A DNA stretch of 64,000 nt, taken from positions 1 to 64,000 of the forward strand of contig CAZNAD010000012.1 of NCBI GenBank assembly GCA_964571195.1. The letters run 5' to 3'. Positions 36,500 to 44,898 of this stretch are shown in pieces. How positions within the stretch are numbered: position 1 is the stretch's first letter; each line of letters opens with the position of its first letter. Origin of the DNA: PALSA-1006 sp964571195 (GTDB lineage: Bacteria; Pseudomonadota; Gammaproteobacteria; Burkholderiales; Gallionellaceae). Under the pieces are notes generated by a model, which saw only the letters and a list, made by a program, of their open reading frames with translations, had not been told where the DNA came from and made no database searches. A program made the position numbers and the translations under genes.

Positions 36500-36712
36500 T
36501 CAATACAGCTTCGGAGGCAGAGTCTGGCTGCGCAGACGCTTGTAGTGACGCTTCACTGCGGCGGCCAGTTTGCGTTTACGTTCAGCAGTGGGCTTCTCGT
36601 AGAACTCGCGGGCGCGCAATTCGGTCAGCAGACCAGTCTTTTCCACAGAGCGCTTGAAGCGACGCATCGCAACTTCAAACGGCTCATTCTCTTTAACACG
36701 TATGGTTGTCAT
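36500..36712 (-). CDS. rpsU: 30S ribosomal protein S21
   Basis: 70 residues from the ATG at 36712 (MTTIRVKENEPFEVAMRRFK), the standard S21 start; six upstream in-frame codons are rejected. Ends KRLRSQTLPPKLY. First gene of the macromolecular synthesis operon with yqeY, dnaG and rpoD, which links translation, replication and transcription starts. Confidence 0.97.
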   Translation of the reverse strand: MTTIRVKENEPFEVAMRRFKRSVEKTGLLTELRAREFYEKPTAERKRKLAAAVKRHYKRLRSQTLPPKLY

Positions 36713-36883
36713 GAACGAACTACCTTGCACAAAAAATTTGAGGGCGCGATTCTAGCAAAACAATGGATTGTTTTACAACCGATATTTTACCGGCCCGAAT
36801 CGGGGGCGATGGCCGGGGCGGTGCGGGGGCCGGAATCACAAGGTTAATGCCGTTTAGCGGCGGGGCAAAAGTGCGACAGAAGC

Positions 36884-36913
36884 TTGACAAGACCGAGGGG
36901 GATACGATTAACT
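36884..36913 (+). promoter_or_regulatory. Probable sigma-70 promoter of the outer-membrane protein gene
   Basis: TTGACA at 36884-36889 is a perfect -35 box; a weak -10 (TTAACT, 36908-36913) lies 18 bases further. About 80 bases of leader follow before the ATG at 36995. Confidence 0.5.
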
Positions 36914-36994
36914 CTGCGTCAATTGTCTGTCCGGCAGCATGTTTCGGCGGATGATCCCAACTGGAATCACTAACTTAGAGGAATCGCAAACATC

Positions 36995-37747
36995 ATGAAA
37001 AAATCACTCCTGCTCTTGTGTGTCCTGGGTTGCTACGCGCAGTCCGGCATGGCCGCAACCACGTTCACGATGCAGAACCTGGCCACGGGCGGTGTTGCTG
37101 CGGCCCAGACCAGCTTCCGCGCTTTCTCCGAAGATTTCGGTGCAGCATTCAGTTACAAGCCGGTCACACCAGCGGCCGCACTGGGTATCACCGGTTTTGA
37201 TGTCGGTGTGGAGATCTCCGCCACCGACATCGCCAAGAGTTCGGCAGCATGGCAAACACTGACCGGCACCAGCTCTCCCGGTACCCTGCCGGTTCCCAAG
37301 TTGACTGTCGCCAAGGGCCTGCCTTTCGGTATCGATGTTTCGGCGTTTTATACCGCAGTGCCCACCACCGATATCACATTGACCGGTGCCGCCATTAGTT
37401 ATGCGATCCTCGAAGGTGATGCACTGGAACCGGCCTTGGCGGTGCGGTACGCGATGAGCAATCTGAGCGGTGTCAGCGAATTCTCGTTCAGCACCCGGAG
37501 TCTGGATGTGTCGTTCTCCAAAGGTTTTGTAGGTTTCACACCGTACATCGGTGCCGGACAAGTCTGGGTGGACAGTTCCACCTCGAACGCGACCCTGACC
37601 ACACTGGGTCTCAAGGGCGAGGCATTCACCCAATCCAAGGTGTTCGCCGGACTCAATATCAATCTGGGATTGCCCAACCTGGCAATCGAAGGCGACACGA
37701 CCGGTAACATCGCGACCTACAGCGTCAAGCTGGGCCTGCGCTGGTAA
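36995..37747 (+). CDS. Predicted outer-membrane beta-barrel protein
   Basis: 250 residues. Signal peptide (1-20, MKKSLLLLCVLGCYAQSGMA, cleaved before ATTF). The mature part alternates polar and hydrophobic residues in many short strands and ends in the aromatic C-terminus SVKLGLRW, which suits BAM-dependent insertion. An AGAGGAATCGCAA ribosome site precedes the ATG. The family resembles uncharacterised barrels; a porin role is only a guess. Monocistronic, with a perfect -35 upstream and a terminator downstream. Confidence 0.78.
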   Translation: MKKSLLLLCVLGCYAQSGMAATTFTMQNLATGGVAAAQTSFRAFSEDFGAAFSYKPVTPAAALGITGFDVGVEISATDIAKSSAAWQTLTGTSSPGTLPVPKLTVAKGLPFGIDVSAFYTAVPTTDITLTGAAISYAILEGDALEPALAVRYAMSNLSGVSEFSFSTRSLDVSFSKGFVGFTPYIGAGQVWVDSSTSNATLTTLGLKGEAFTQSKVFAGLNINLGLPNLAIEGDTTGNIATYSVKLGLRW

Positions 37748-37764
37748 CACGGCATAAGGTCAAG

Positions 37765-37791
37765 AAAGGGGCGGCGCTGCCGCCCTTTTTT
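37765..37791. terminator. Terminator between the outer-membrane protein gene and DAHP synthase
   Basis: AAAGGGGCGGC / GCCGCCCTTT stem with a short GCT loop, then T6. Lies between convergent genes and touches the DAHP synthase stop codon. Confidence 0.85.
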
Positions 37792-38908
37792 ATTGCGCGT
37801 TGTATTGTTGCGCCAGTTCGACACGTTTCAGATAAGCCTCGCGTGCGATCTGCACATCTTCGAGGAAATAGGGCAGTTCTTTCAACAGCAGTGCCTGGGG
37901 GCCATCCACCAGCGCCTGCGGCGGTGCCGGGTGGAAATCGACCAGCACCATGTTTGCTCCGGCTAGCACACCTTGCGCGGTGACATGCATCACATCGAGG
38001 ATGCCGTCCGGGGAGGCGGCTCGGGTGCCGACCGAGTGTGAAGGATCGACACACACCGGCATACGCGTGAGCCGCTTCACCACCGGCACATGGGCGAAGT
38101 CGACCATGTTGCGGTGCGGATCGCCCATGTTGGTCTTCATGCCGCGCAACCCGAACACGACATTGCGATTGCCCTCGGAGGCAAGATACTCCGCCGCGTT
38201 CAGGGATTCGTCCAGAGTGATGCCGAAGCCGCGTTTGAGCAGCACCGGATATTCCTGCTGGCGCCCCACGATCTTGAGCAGCTCGAAATTCTGTGTGTTG
38301 CGCGTGCCGATCTGCAACATCACCCCGGTCGGGTTGCCCGCTTGCAACAGGGCTTCATTGATCTCGTGCAGATGCGATTCGTGGGTGATCTCCATGGCGA
38401 TCACCTTGATGCCGTATTTGCCCGCCAGATCGAATACGAAGGGCAGACAGTTCTTGCCGTGCCCCTGGAAGGCATACGGGCTGGTGCGTGGCTTGTAGGC
38501 ACCCATGCGGGTGCAGACCTGCCCGTTGTCGCGCAGCGCACGCAACATCAGCTCCACATGTTCGGCATTGTCGACCGCACACAGTCCGGCGAACACGTTG
38601 AGCGTGTCCTGGCCAAAGCGCACCCCGTTGTAGGTGAAGTGAGCCGCGCGGCTGTCGTCCTTGTGCCGTCCGAGGATGCGATAGTCCTGCGATACCCGCA
38701 CCACCCGCTCGACACAGGGCAGGCTCTGCATGTCTTCGATCTCCAGCGTCTTGGTATTGCCGATGAGGTAGATCTCGGTCAGGATCTGTTCGGCACCGCG
38801 CTCCTTGTGCACACGTACCTGCACCCCCTGTAGTCCGGCCAGATGGTCCATCAGCCGTTGGTATTCGGCACTCTTCAGCTTTGCATCGGCATTCAATATC
38901 AGGATCAT
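37790..38908 (-). CDS. 3-deoxy-7-phosphoheptulonate (DAHP) synthase, type I-beta
   Basis: 372 residues. An N-terminal ferredoxin-like regulatory domain (1-90) is followed by a KDO8P/DAHP-type TIM barrel with MGAYKPRTSPYAFQGHG, LLKRGFGITLDE, FGLRGMKTNM and VCVDPSHSVGTRA, the metal and phosphate sites. The extra N-terminal domain marks the type I-beta class (as in Thermotoga), distinct from E. coli AroFGH. First step of the shikimate pathway. Last gene of the argB-nucleotidase-slmA-DAHPS direction, 24 bp after slmA. Confidence 0.92.
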   Translation of the reverse strand: MILILNADAKLKSAEYQRLMDHLAGLQGVQVRVHKERGAEQILTEIYLIGNTKTLEIEDMQSLPCVERVVRVSQDYRILGRHKDDSRAAHFTYNGVRFGQDTLNVFAGLCAVDNAEHVELMLRALRDNGQVCTRMGAYKPRTSPYAFQGHGKNCLPFVFDLAGKYGIKVIAMEITHESHLHEINEALLQAGNPTGVMLQIGTRNTQNFELLKIVGRQQEYPVLLKRGFGITLDESLNAAEYLASEGNRNVVFGLRGMKTNMGDPHRNMVDFAHVPVVKRLTRMPVCVDPSHSVGTRAASPDGILDVMHVTAQGVLAGANMVLVDFHPAPPQALVDGPQALLLKELPYFLEDVQIAREAYLKRVELAQQYNAQ

Positions 38909-38932
38909 TTGTGTATCCTCGGGTAGGTGGAA

Positions 38933-39514
38933 TTAACGGCCAGAAAGCAGTGCCCATTGTTGCGGCCATTGCGCCATCGGGTCGCGGGTGAAACCGCTCT
39001 TGCCGAACTGTTGCCAGCGGCCGATGACGTAACACACCAGCAGGTTGGCCAGGGCACCCGTGTCGGTGTCGGCGGCCAGTTTACCCTGCGTGGTGGCGAT
39101 GCGGAGCGATTGTTTGAGCGTGGTCTCGATGCGGTCGAGGAACTGGTTGATGCGCAATTGCAGGCGCTCGTTCTCGTTGACCAGCGCATCACCGATGAGC
39201 ACACGGGTCATGCCACGGTTCTTCTGGGCAAAACAGAGCAGCAGGGCGATGATGCCTTCCGCCTGTTTCAGGCCGTCATTCTCTTCCGCGCTGATCTTGT
39301 TGACCAGACCGAATACGGTTTGTTCGATGAACTCGATCAGCCCCTCGAACATCTGTGCCTTGCTGGCGAAGTGGCGGTACAGCGCCGCTTCGGAGATATC
39401 CAGCTTCTCGGCCAGCGCGGCGGTGGTGATCTTTTCGCTCTTGGGTTGTTCCAGCATCTCGGCGACGGTCTGCAGGATCTGTAGTTTGCGTTCGCCCGGT
39501 TTTGCAGTAGCCAT
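38933..39514 (-). CDS. slmA: Nucleoid occlusion factor SlmA (TetR family)
   Basis: 193 residues from the ATG at 39514 (MATAKPGERKLQILQTVAEM), which has AAGGAG seven bases upstream; a TTG five codons earlier overlaps that ribosome site. The TetR-type HTH reads KITTAALAEKLDISEAALYRHFASK, then MFEGLIEFIEQTVFGLV, the SlmA signature. It blocks FtsZ assembly over the chromosome. Conserved neighbours: pyrimidine nucleotidase and argB upstream. Confidence 0.92.
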   Translation of the reverse strand: MATAKPGERKLQILQTVAEMLEQPKSEKITTAALAEKLDISEAALYRHFASKAQMFEGLIEFIEQTVFGLVNKISAEENDGLKQAEGIIALLLCFAQKNRGMTRVLIGDALVNENERLQLRINQFLDRIETTLKQSLRIATTQGKLAADTDTGALANLLVCYVIGRWQQFGKSGFTRDPMAQWPQQWALLSGR

Positions 39515-39525
39515 ATTGTTCTCCT

Positions 39526-40176
39526 TCAATTCAGCCGCGCAAGGATACGCGGCAGTTCCAACACATCACCGATCTTCACGTCCACCCAACCCGGCGGACG
39601 GGGCGCGTTGCTCACCCACACCGTGCGCATCCCCAAGCGCTTGGCGGTGCGCAGGTTCTCCGCGCTGTCTTCCACCATCACGCACTGTCCGCGCTGCAGC
39701 CTGTGTTTGCGCATCAGTCGCGCAAAGCCCTGCCACTGCGGCTTGGGGCGGTAGCGCGCGTGTTCCAGCGCGAACACATCGTCGAACAGGTCGTCCACCT
39801 GTAGCAACTTCAGCACCGCGCGCACGTAATGCAGCGGTGCGTTGGAATACACCAGCTTCTTGCCCGGCAGCTGTTGCAGGGCGCGGCGCAAGCGCGGTTC
39901 GCGCAACACCATGCGGTGCAACTCGGGGAACTGGTGCGTGTGCCACAGGAAATGATCCGGGTCGGTGCCGTGATGTTTCATCAGTCCGCTCAGGGTCGCA
40001 CCGTAGCGCAGCCAATAATCCTCGCGCAGGGCGTTCGCAGCCGCCTCGTCCAGTTGCAGGTGTTCCCGCAGATAGGCCGTCATGCTGCGGTTGATGTGCG
40101 GAAATATGTGCGGCGTCGCGTTATGCAACGTGTTGTCCAAATCGAAAATCCAGACGCGCTCGTTCACTTGCTCCAC
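39526..40176 (-). CDS. HAD-family pyrimidine 5'-nucleotidase
   Basis: 216 residues, GTG start at 40176. Motif I FDLDNTLHNATPHIF, cap (SMTAYLREHLQLDE...DYWLRYGATLSGLMKHH), motif II LVYSNAP, motif IV CVMVEDSAENLRTAKRLGM. Matches the SDT1/pyrimidine 5'-nucleotidase group that dephosphorylates UMP/CMP. Part of the conserved argB-nucleotidase-slmA order in betaproteobacteria. Confidence 0.9.
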   Translation of the reverse strand: MEQVNERVWIFDLDNTLHNATPHIFPHINRSMTAYLREHLQLDEAAANALREDYWLRYGATLSGLMKHHGTDPDHFLWHTHQFPELHRMVLREPRLRRALQQLPGKKLVYSNAPLHYVRAVLKLLQVDDLFDDVFALEHARYRPKPQWQGFARLMRKHRLQRGQCVMVEDSAENLRTAKRLGMRTVWVSNAPRPPGWVDVKIGDVLELPRILARLN

Positions 40177-40185
40177 TCCATCCGT

Positions 40186-40226
40186 ATCCTTCGATACGGG
40201 GCTGCGCCCCCACTCAGGACGAACGG
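40186..40226. repeat. Dispersed repeat, copy 1 (ATCCTTCGATAC ... CAGGACGAACGG)
   Basis: 41 bp with arms ATCCTTCGATAC and ACTCAGGACGAACGG around a small hairpin ggggctgcgcccc. A second copy with the same arms but a different core hairpin is at 49824-49867. This class is widespread in bacterial genomes. It lies between argB and the nucleotidase gene, inside their probable transcript. Confidence 0.75.
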
Positions 40227-40240
40227 CTTGATAGTCTTCA

Positions 40241-41125
40241 TCACTTGCTCTTGATCAGCGTGCCGACCCCTTCGTCGGTCAGGATCTCCAGCAGCAGCGC
40301 GTGTTCCACGCGCCCGTCGATGATGTGCACCGAACGCACGCCGCCGCGTGCCGCATCCAGTGCCGAGCCGATCTTGGGCAACATGCCGCCGGACAATGTG
40401 CCGTCCGCCACCAGATCGTCGATCTGCTTGGGGGTGAGGCCGGTGAGCAGGTTGCCGGCCTTATCCAGTACGCCCGGCGTGTTGGTCAGCAGCACCAGCT
40501 TCTCCGCGCCCAATACCTCGGCCAGTTTGCCCGCCACCACGTCGGCGTTGATGTTCAAGGTCTCGCCGTCGGGCGATACGCCGATCGGCGCGATGACCGG
40601 GATGAAGTCGCCCGAATCAAGGAAAGTGATGATCGCCGGGTCGATCTTATTGATGTCGCCGACCAGGCCGATGTCCAGCATCGTGCCCGGCTCTTTGTCG
40701 CTTTCCAGCAGCAGCTTCACGGCGCGGATAAAGCCACCGTCCTGTCCGGTCAGACCGACCGCCTTGCCGCCGTAGCGGTTGATCAGGTTGACGATGTCCT
40801 TGTTGACCTTACCCAGCACCATCTCGACCACGTCCATGGTCTCTTCGTCGGTGACGCGCATGCCCTGGATAAACTCGCCCTTCTTGCCGACTTTCTGCAA
40901 CAAGTCGTTGATCTGCGGGCCGCCGCCATGCACCACCACCGGATTCATCCCCACCAGCTTGAGCAACACCACATCGCGCGCGAAACCTTCTTGCAACTTG
41001 GGATCGGTCATGGCGTTGCCGCCGTATTTGATGACAATGGTCTTGTCGAAGAAGCGCTGGATATAGGGCAGCGCTTCGGACAGGGTGTGGGCTTTCTGGG
41101 CGGCGGTGGCGGCGGTTAATGGCAT
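40241..41125 (-). CDS. argB: Acetylglutamate kinase
   Basis: 294 residues from the ATG at 41125 (MPLTAATAAQKAHTLSEALP) with GAAGGA seven bases upstream; an upstream in-frame extension is rejected. Amino-acid kinase fold with IVIKYGGNAMTDPKL, VVHGGGPQIN, GLTGQDGG and LTNTPGVLD. The N-terminal helix (about 1-22) and long form are typical of hexameric, arginine-inhibited ArgB. Second step of arginine synthesis. Confidence 0.97.
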   Translation of the reverse strand: MPLTAATAAQKAHTLSEALPYIQRFFDKTIVIKYGGNAMTDPKLQEGFARDVVLLKLVGMNPVVVHGGGPQINDLLQKVGKKGEFIQGMRVTDEETMDVVEMVLGKVNKDIVNLINRYGGKAVGLTGQDGGFIRAVKLLLESDKEPGTMLDIGLVGDINKIDPAIITFLDSGDFIPVIAPIGVSPDGETLNINADVVAGKLAEVLGAEKLVLLTNTPGVLDKAGNLLTGLTPKQIDDLVADGTLSGGMLPKIGSALDAARGGVRSVHIIDGRVEHALLLEILTDEGVGTLIKSK

Positions 41126-41192
41126 GGGGCTATCCTTCGGAAAAGTGCCGCGCATTCTACAACAGATCAATTCTTTTCCGTCACCGCAAAAT

Positions 41193-41222
41193 AAAACAGG
41201 CGGCTTTCAGCCGCCTGTTTTG
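41193..41222 (-). terminator. Terminator of the small heat-shock protein gene
   Basis: AAACAGGCGGCT / AGCCGCCTGTTT inverted repeat with a 3-4 base loop and flanking A/T runs, just downstream of the heat-shock gene on the minus strand. Confidence 0.85.
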
Positions 41223-41236
41223 AGCGAAGTCTGCAC

Positions 41237-41659
41237 TTACTGGATGGTGATGCGCTTGGAGCTGACCGCCACTTTTTTCGGCAAGCTCAATTCCAGCACG
41301 CCATCGTTATATTTGGCGACAGCGCCGCTCTCGTCCACATCCTGAGCCAGCGTGAACGCCCGCGATACTTTGCCGTAATAACGTTCGCTGCGCAGTAGCT
41401 TTTCGCCGTCTTTCACTTCTTTCTCGTTGCGTATCTCGGCGCTGATGGCGACCTGATTGCCGTCGATGGTGACGTGGATGTCCTCTTTGCGGACGCCGGG
41501 TATCTCGGCATGGACGGTATAAGCCTTCTCGTTCTCTTTGACATCCATCTTGATCTGGATATCGGACTGCCCTTCCATGCGTACCGGGCGCATGAGGAAG
41601 CCCCGGAACAGATCGTCAAAGGCATCATCGACTGGGTTATAACGGGTAACGTTTGCCAT
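41237..41659 (-). CDS. Hsp20/alpha-crystallin family small heat-shock protein
   Basis: 140 residues from the ATG at 41659 (MANVTRYNPVDDAFDDLFRG), preceded by GGAGGA. The alpha-crystallin domain (about 40-135) has KMDVKENEKAYTVHAEIPGV, LRSERYYGKVSRAFTLAQD and the conserved VLELSLPKK; the C-terminal anchor ITIQ is short. A holdase chaperone of the class A bacterial type. Monocistronic. Confidence 0.94.
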   Translation of the reverse strand: MANVTRYNPVDDAFDDLFRGFLMRPVRMEGQSDIQIKMDVKENEKAYTVHAEIPGVRKEDIHVTIDGNQVAISAEIRNEKEVKDGEKLLRSERYYGKVSRAFTLAQDVDESGAVAKYNDGVLELSLPKKVAVSSKRITIQ

Positions 41660-41740
41660 AATGTCCTCCAATTGGTGAGCGGGGAACGGATGTTCCCTCT
41701 GCCGCTAAATTAGGGACGGCCCGGCGGATTTCAAGACGGT

Positions 41741-42220
41741 TTAGCGGTGGTCGTACACTGCGCCGGGTTGCACATGTTTGTAGCTCAGCGCCATCTTTTT
41801 TACGCTCGCCTCGAGCGCAATGGTTTGCCTGCGCCGATTGGCATATTCGACCTCTACATTGACCGGGATGCGCTCGCCGACGTTGAGTTCGTGCTGCAAA
41901 CCCGCCATCACCAGAAACAACCGGTCCGAACCGAACGCGGTGGTGCGGTGTGCCGGCAGCCGCAGATGATCGACCACTTTGGCCGCCATTTTGCCGCCCC
42001 GCCGGGAGACACTGTGTATCTCCACCCTTTTTGCGGCCGGGCTGCTGACCGACAACAACGTCGCCGCTTTGACGGTGCTGATGTTCATTTCCAGCGTTGC
42101 CGAATCCTGCCCCGGCACACTTTCACCCACCCACACCTTGTCGATCATCACATCGTTCGGGCCGGCCCAGACGTCGGCGCACAGGCCCAGCAGCAGGATG
42201 AACAGCCAGCGCGTGCGCAT
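41741..42220 (-). CDS. PCuAC-like periplasmic protein with degenerate copper motif
   Basis: 159 residues: signal peptide (1-19, ending DVWAG), then a PCuAC cupredoxin-like domain. The canonical H(M)x10Mx21HxM motif is degraded: the segment reads VEIHSVSRRGGKMAAKV and FGSDRLFLVMAGLQ, keeping one His and few Met. It lies 1 bp downstream of a second PCuAC gene with better motif preservation, so it is probably a diverged duplicate in the copper operon. Confidence 0.82.
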   Translation of the reverse strand: MRTRWLFILLLGLCADVWAGPNDVMIDKVWVGESVPGQDSATLEMNISTVKAATLLSVSSPAAKRVEIHSVSRRGGKMAAKVVDHLRLPAHRTTAFGSDRLFLVMAGLQHELNVGERIPVNVEVEYANRRRQTIALEASVKKMALSYKHVQPGAVYDHR

Positions 42221-42221
42221 T

Positions 42222-42680
42222 TTAGTGGTGCATATGCATGTGGTCGTGGGACTCGGTCAGCGGCTTGACCTCGGCATTCACCTCGATCTTTTCCTGGCGT
42301 TTGTCGGCGAATTGCACGGTCACGGTCAGTGCCACACGGTCGCCCGCATTCAGCGGTTTTTTCAGGCCGATGAGCATGAGGTGATTGCCGTCGCTACCCA
42401 ACGCCACTTCCTGTTTGGCTTTGAGCGGCAGGGCATCCAGCGCGCGCATCTTCATCATGCCGTTCTCGTGCACCATGCTGTGTATCTCCGCGCTGGCGGA
42501 GGCGGGGCTGCTCACCGCGACGATGCTTGCGTCCTTGCGGCTGGTGATCTGCATGGACACGGCGGCACTGTCCTGCCCCGGTGCGGTCGCCCTGGCCCAG
42601 GCCGAATTCACCGACACTTCGCCCGCATGGGACTGTCCCGCCATCAAACACAACATCATCGCCAGATAAAATCGTTTCAT
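42222..42680 (-). CDS. Periplasmic copper chaperone PCu(A)C
   Basis: 152 residues from the ATG at 42680 (MKRFYLAMMLCLMAGQSHAG, signal peptide). The PCuAC domain has AEIHSMVHENGMMKMRALDAL and SDGNHLMLIGLKKPL, matching the H(M)...M...HxM copper motif, and the tail ESHDHMHMHH adds a His/Met copper site. Such proteins pass Cu(I) to cytochrome oxidase assembly. It follows the copper receptor on the same strand, with a terminator-like hairpin between them. Confidence 0.92.
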   Translation of the reverse strand: MKRFYLAMMLCLMAGQSHAGEVSVNSAWARATAPGQDSAAVSMQITSRKDASIVAVSSPASASAEIHSMVHENGMMKMRALDALPLKAKQEVALGSDGNHLMLIGLKKPLNAGDRVALTVTVQFADKRQEKIEVNAEVKPLTESHDHMHMHH

Positions 42681-42695
42681 TCCGTATTCCCCAAA

Positions 42696-42730
42696 AGTAA
42701 AAATGCGCCACATCCCGCGATGCGGCGCAT
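42696..42730 (-). terminator. Terminator or attenuator after the copper receptor gene
   Basis: On the minus strand ATGCGCC (rc of ggcgcat, 42724-42730) pairs with GGCGCAT (rc of atgcgcc, 42703-42709), followed by T5ACT4. It may reduce readthrough from the receptor into the PCuAC genes. Confidence 0.65.
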
Positions 42731-42749
42731 CATTCTAGCCTAGTCGAAC

Positions 42750-44771
42750 TTAGAATTCGACGTTCGCTTTCACCCAGATGTTGCGTCCCATCTCATTCAC
42801 ACGTGTGGTCTGAGTGTAGCCAGTGACCGCAGTGCCCGCTCTGGAGAGATGTTCGGCATAAACCTTGTTGAAAACGTTGTCGATACCCGCGGTCAGCTTG
42901 GTCATCTTCGACGCGCGCCAACCGCCATTCACCGCCAGAGTGGCGAAGCCGCCTGTGCCACTGATATCGCGTCCGGCGATATTGCCCTGATTGGCGACAT
43001 AACGGTCCTGATCGGCGACGGCACGCAGCAGAGCGCCATACGACCAAGTCTTGTCATCGTAGGTGGCACCCACCCGGACTTCCAGCGGAGACATCTGCGC
43101 CAGCGGGGTACCGTCGGTATCGTTGTCACCGCGCACCATGGACAGGTTGCCGTCCAGCTTCAAAGTCTCGGACAGTTGTTTCACCAGAGAGGCCTCCAGA
43201 CCATAGGTGGTCGCATTCACATTACGTGTGATGCTGACCGTAGACATACCCTTGGTGACATTCGACTGGATCAGGTTGTAATCGGTGATCTTGTTGTAGA
43301 ACGCCGATACCGAGCCGGACAGTCCGCCATCCGCGAAATTTATCCCGGCATCCAGTTGAGTAGTCTTTTCTGGATTGGTGTTGAAAGCACTGGCCGTTGA
43401 TGTGCTCTCGAAAGAGAACAGCTCCCAATAATCCGGGGCGCGGCTGGTTTGTCCCAAACCGACGAACAGGGTCGAGGCGGCCAGATCGTTTTCGTAACGC
43501 ACGAAGCCGCTGCTTAGGGTCTCGCTGCGGGTCAGATTCTTGGTCGGATTGGTCACCGACATCATGCCGCGCGACACGGTGGCGCGGTTGTCTTCCGCCG
43601 CCCAGTTGTCAACGCGCAGACCGCCGATGATACGGCTGCGTTCCGAGGTCTGCTGGTTCACTTCGCCGAATACGCCGGTGTTGCGGAAGGCTGCATCCTG
43701 TACCCGCGCCTGGAGTGTGTAATCTCCCATGTAGCCGGGAGCCGCACCGGTGCGGCCAGTGTGGATGTTGTTCTGCATATCGACGCCCAGTTTCACCTTG
43801 GTGGCTTCGCCCAGTGCCAGGCCTGCCGCGACACGTCCGCCGGTGGTCTTACGATCCGGGTTCATGGCGGCCATCATGCTGGAGCGGCTACCCGAACGCA
43901 GGCTGTAGACATCCATCACGTGATCGACATAGTTGTAGAAATATTGCGCTTCGACGGATTCGAACAAAGGAGAGATTTTTTTCTTGTCGAATTTGATGCC
44001 GTAGTTGTCGCGCGCGAATTTGGAGCCGTCAACCGAGCGGTCGGCATACGCCGCCTGACCATCACTTTTTGCCAGAGTCAGTTCCAGCCGGGTGTTATCG
44101 TCCGGTGTCCAGCCCAGCGCAGAGTTGAAGCTCCAGCGGTTGTAGGAGGAGTGTACGCTGACACCGTTACCGTCGGTATAGTCGTCAGCTGCCGAACGGG
44201 TAGCACCCGCACGCAGATAAGCACTTTCCGAAGCCACTCGTGCTTCGGCGACTTCATCGTTGCGTCCGAAGCTACCGGCTGTCAGTGCGGCGTTCCCTTT
44301 TGTTCCGGCTTCCCGCTTGAGGTCATGCTCAAACAGCACGGTGGCCGAAGAGGCTCCTGCGCCGTGCACTACGCTTTGTGGGCCTTTCAGCACTGTGATG
44401 CGGTCGTAAGCTGCGGGAAACACATAAGCGGTCGGGGGGTCCATGCGCCCGCCGCAACCGCCGAAGATCTGCTCGCCGTCCAGCAACACATTGAGGCGTG
44501 AACCGGCCATACCACGGAACACCGGGTCGCCATCGGTGCCGCCTTTGCGGATCACCGAGAAACCGGGGATGGTTTTCAGGTAGTCTGCGCCGTCATGTGC
44601 GGGCACTGGCTGGCGCGGCGCTTTGGGGTCGGTGGTCACCGTCAGCGGCGCAGTGTTGTGTGGTGCAGTCACCACCACTTCGTCGATGACCAGATTCTGG
44701 TCTGCCGCATAACTTAACGGGCTGAATGCCAAGGCAACAGCGACTACGCTGGTTCTTAATTTGAATGACAA
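42750..44771 (-). CDS. TonB-dependent copper receptor (OprC/NosA type)
   Basis: 673 residues. Signal peptide (1-22), a plug domain from about 35 to 170 with DEVVVTAP (TonB-box region) and the copper-receptor signature FGGCGGRMDPPTAYVFP, then a 22-strand barrel ending NIWVKANVEF with a C-terminal Phe. The GGCGGRMDPPTAY segment identifies the OprC/NosA group. It imports copper across the outer membrane. With the two PCuAC genes downstream it forms a copper-acquisition cluster; the divergent genes are regBA. Confidence 0.93.
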   Translation of the reverse strand: MSFKLRTSVVAVALAFSPLSYAADQNLVIDEVVVTAPHNTAPLTVTTDPKAPRQPVPAHDGADYLKTIPGFSVIRKGGTDGDPVFRGMAGSRLNVLLDGEQIFGGCGGRMDPPTAYVFPAAYDRITVLKGPQSVVHGAGASSATVLFEHDLKREAGTKGNAALTAGSFGRNDEVAEARVASESAYLRAGATRSAADDYTDGNGVSVHSSYNRWSFNSALGWTPDDNTRLELTLAKSDGQAAYADRSVDGSKFARDNYGIKFDKKKISPLFESVEAQYFYNYVDHVMDVYSLRSGSRSSMMAAMNPDRKTTGGRVAAGLALGEATKVKLGVDMQNNIHTGRTGAAPGYMGDYTLQARVQDAAFRNTGVFGEVNQQTSERSRIIGGLRVDNWAAEDNRATVSRGMMSVTNPTKNLTRSETLSSGFVRYENDLAASTLFVGLGQTSRAPDYWELFSFESTSTASAFNTNPEKTTQLDAGINFADGGLSGSVSAFYNKITDYNLIQSNVTKGMSTVSITRNVNATTYGLEASLVKQLSETLKLDGNLSMVRGDNDTDGTPLAQMSPLEVRVGATYDDKTWSYGALLRAVADQDRYVANQGNIAGRDISGTGGFATLAVNGGWRASKMTKLTAGIDNVFNKVYAEHLSRAGTAVTGYTQTTRVNEMGRNIWVKANVEF

Positions 44772-44846
44772 GATGATCTCCTGAGGGAATTAATGACGAA
44801 ATCTCAAAGTGGCGCGCATTCTAATGAAAACGAAATGGCGGGGTCT

Positions 44847-44861
44847 GCGGCATTTTGTCGC
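44847..44861. promoter_or_regulatory. Predicted RegA/PrrA binding site between the copper receptor and regBA
   Basis: GCGGCATTTTGTCGC is a perfect GCGNC-N5-GNCGC element, the published RegA/PrrA recognition pattern with variable spacer. It lies 38 bp before regB and about 75 bp before the copper receptor, in the only shared regulatory gap of these divergent units. Chance matches are possible at this GC content. Confidence 0.55.
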
Positions 44862-44898
44862 ACCCCCGGGCGAGTGCGATATCGGTAAAATCGTCACC

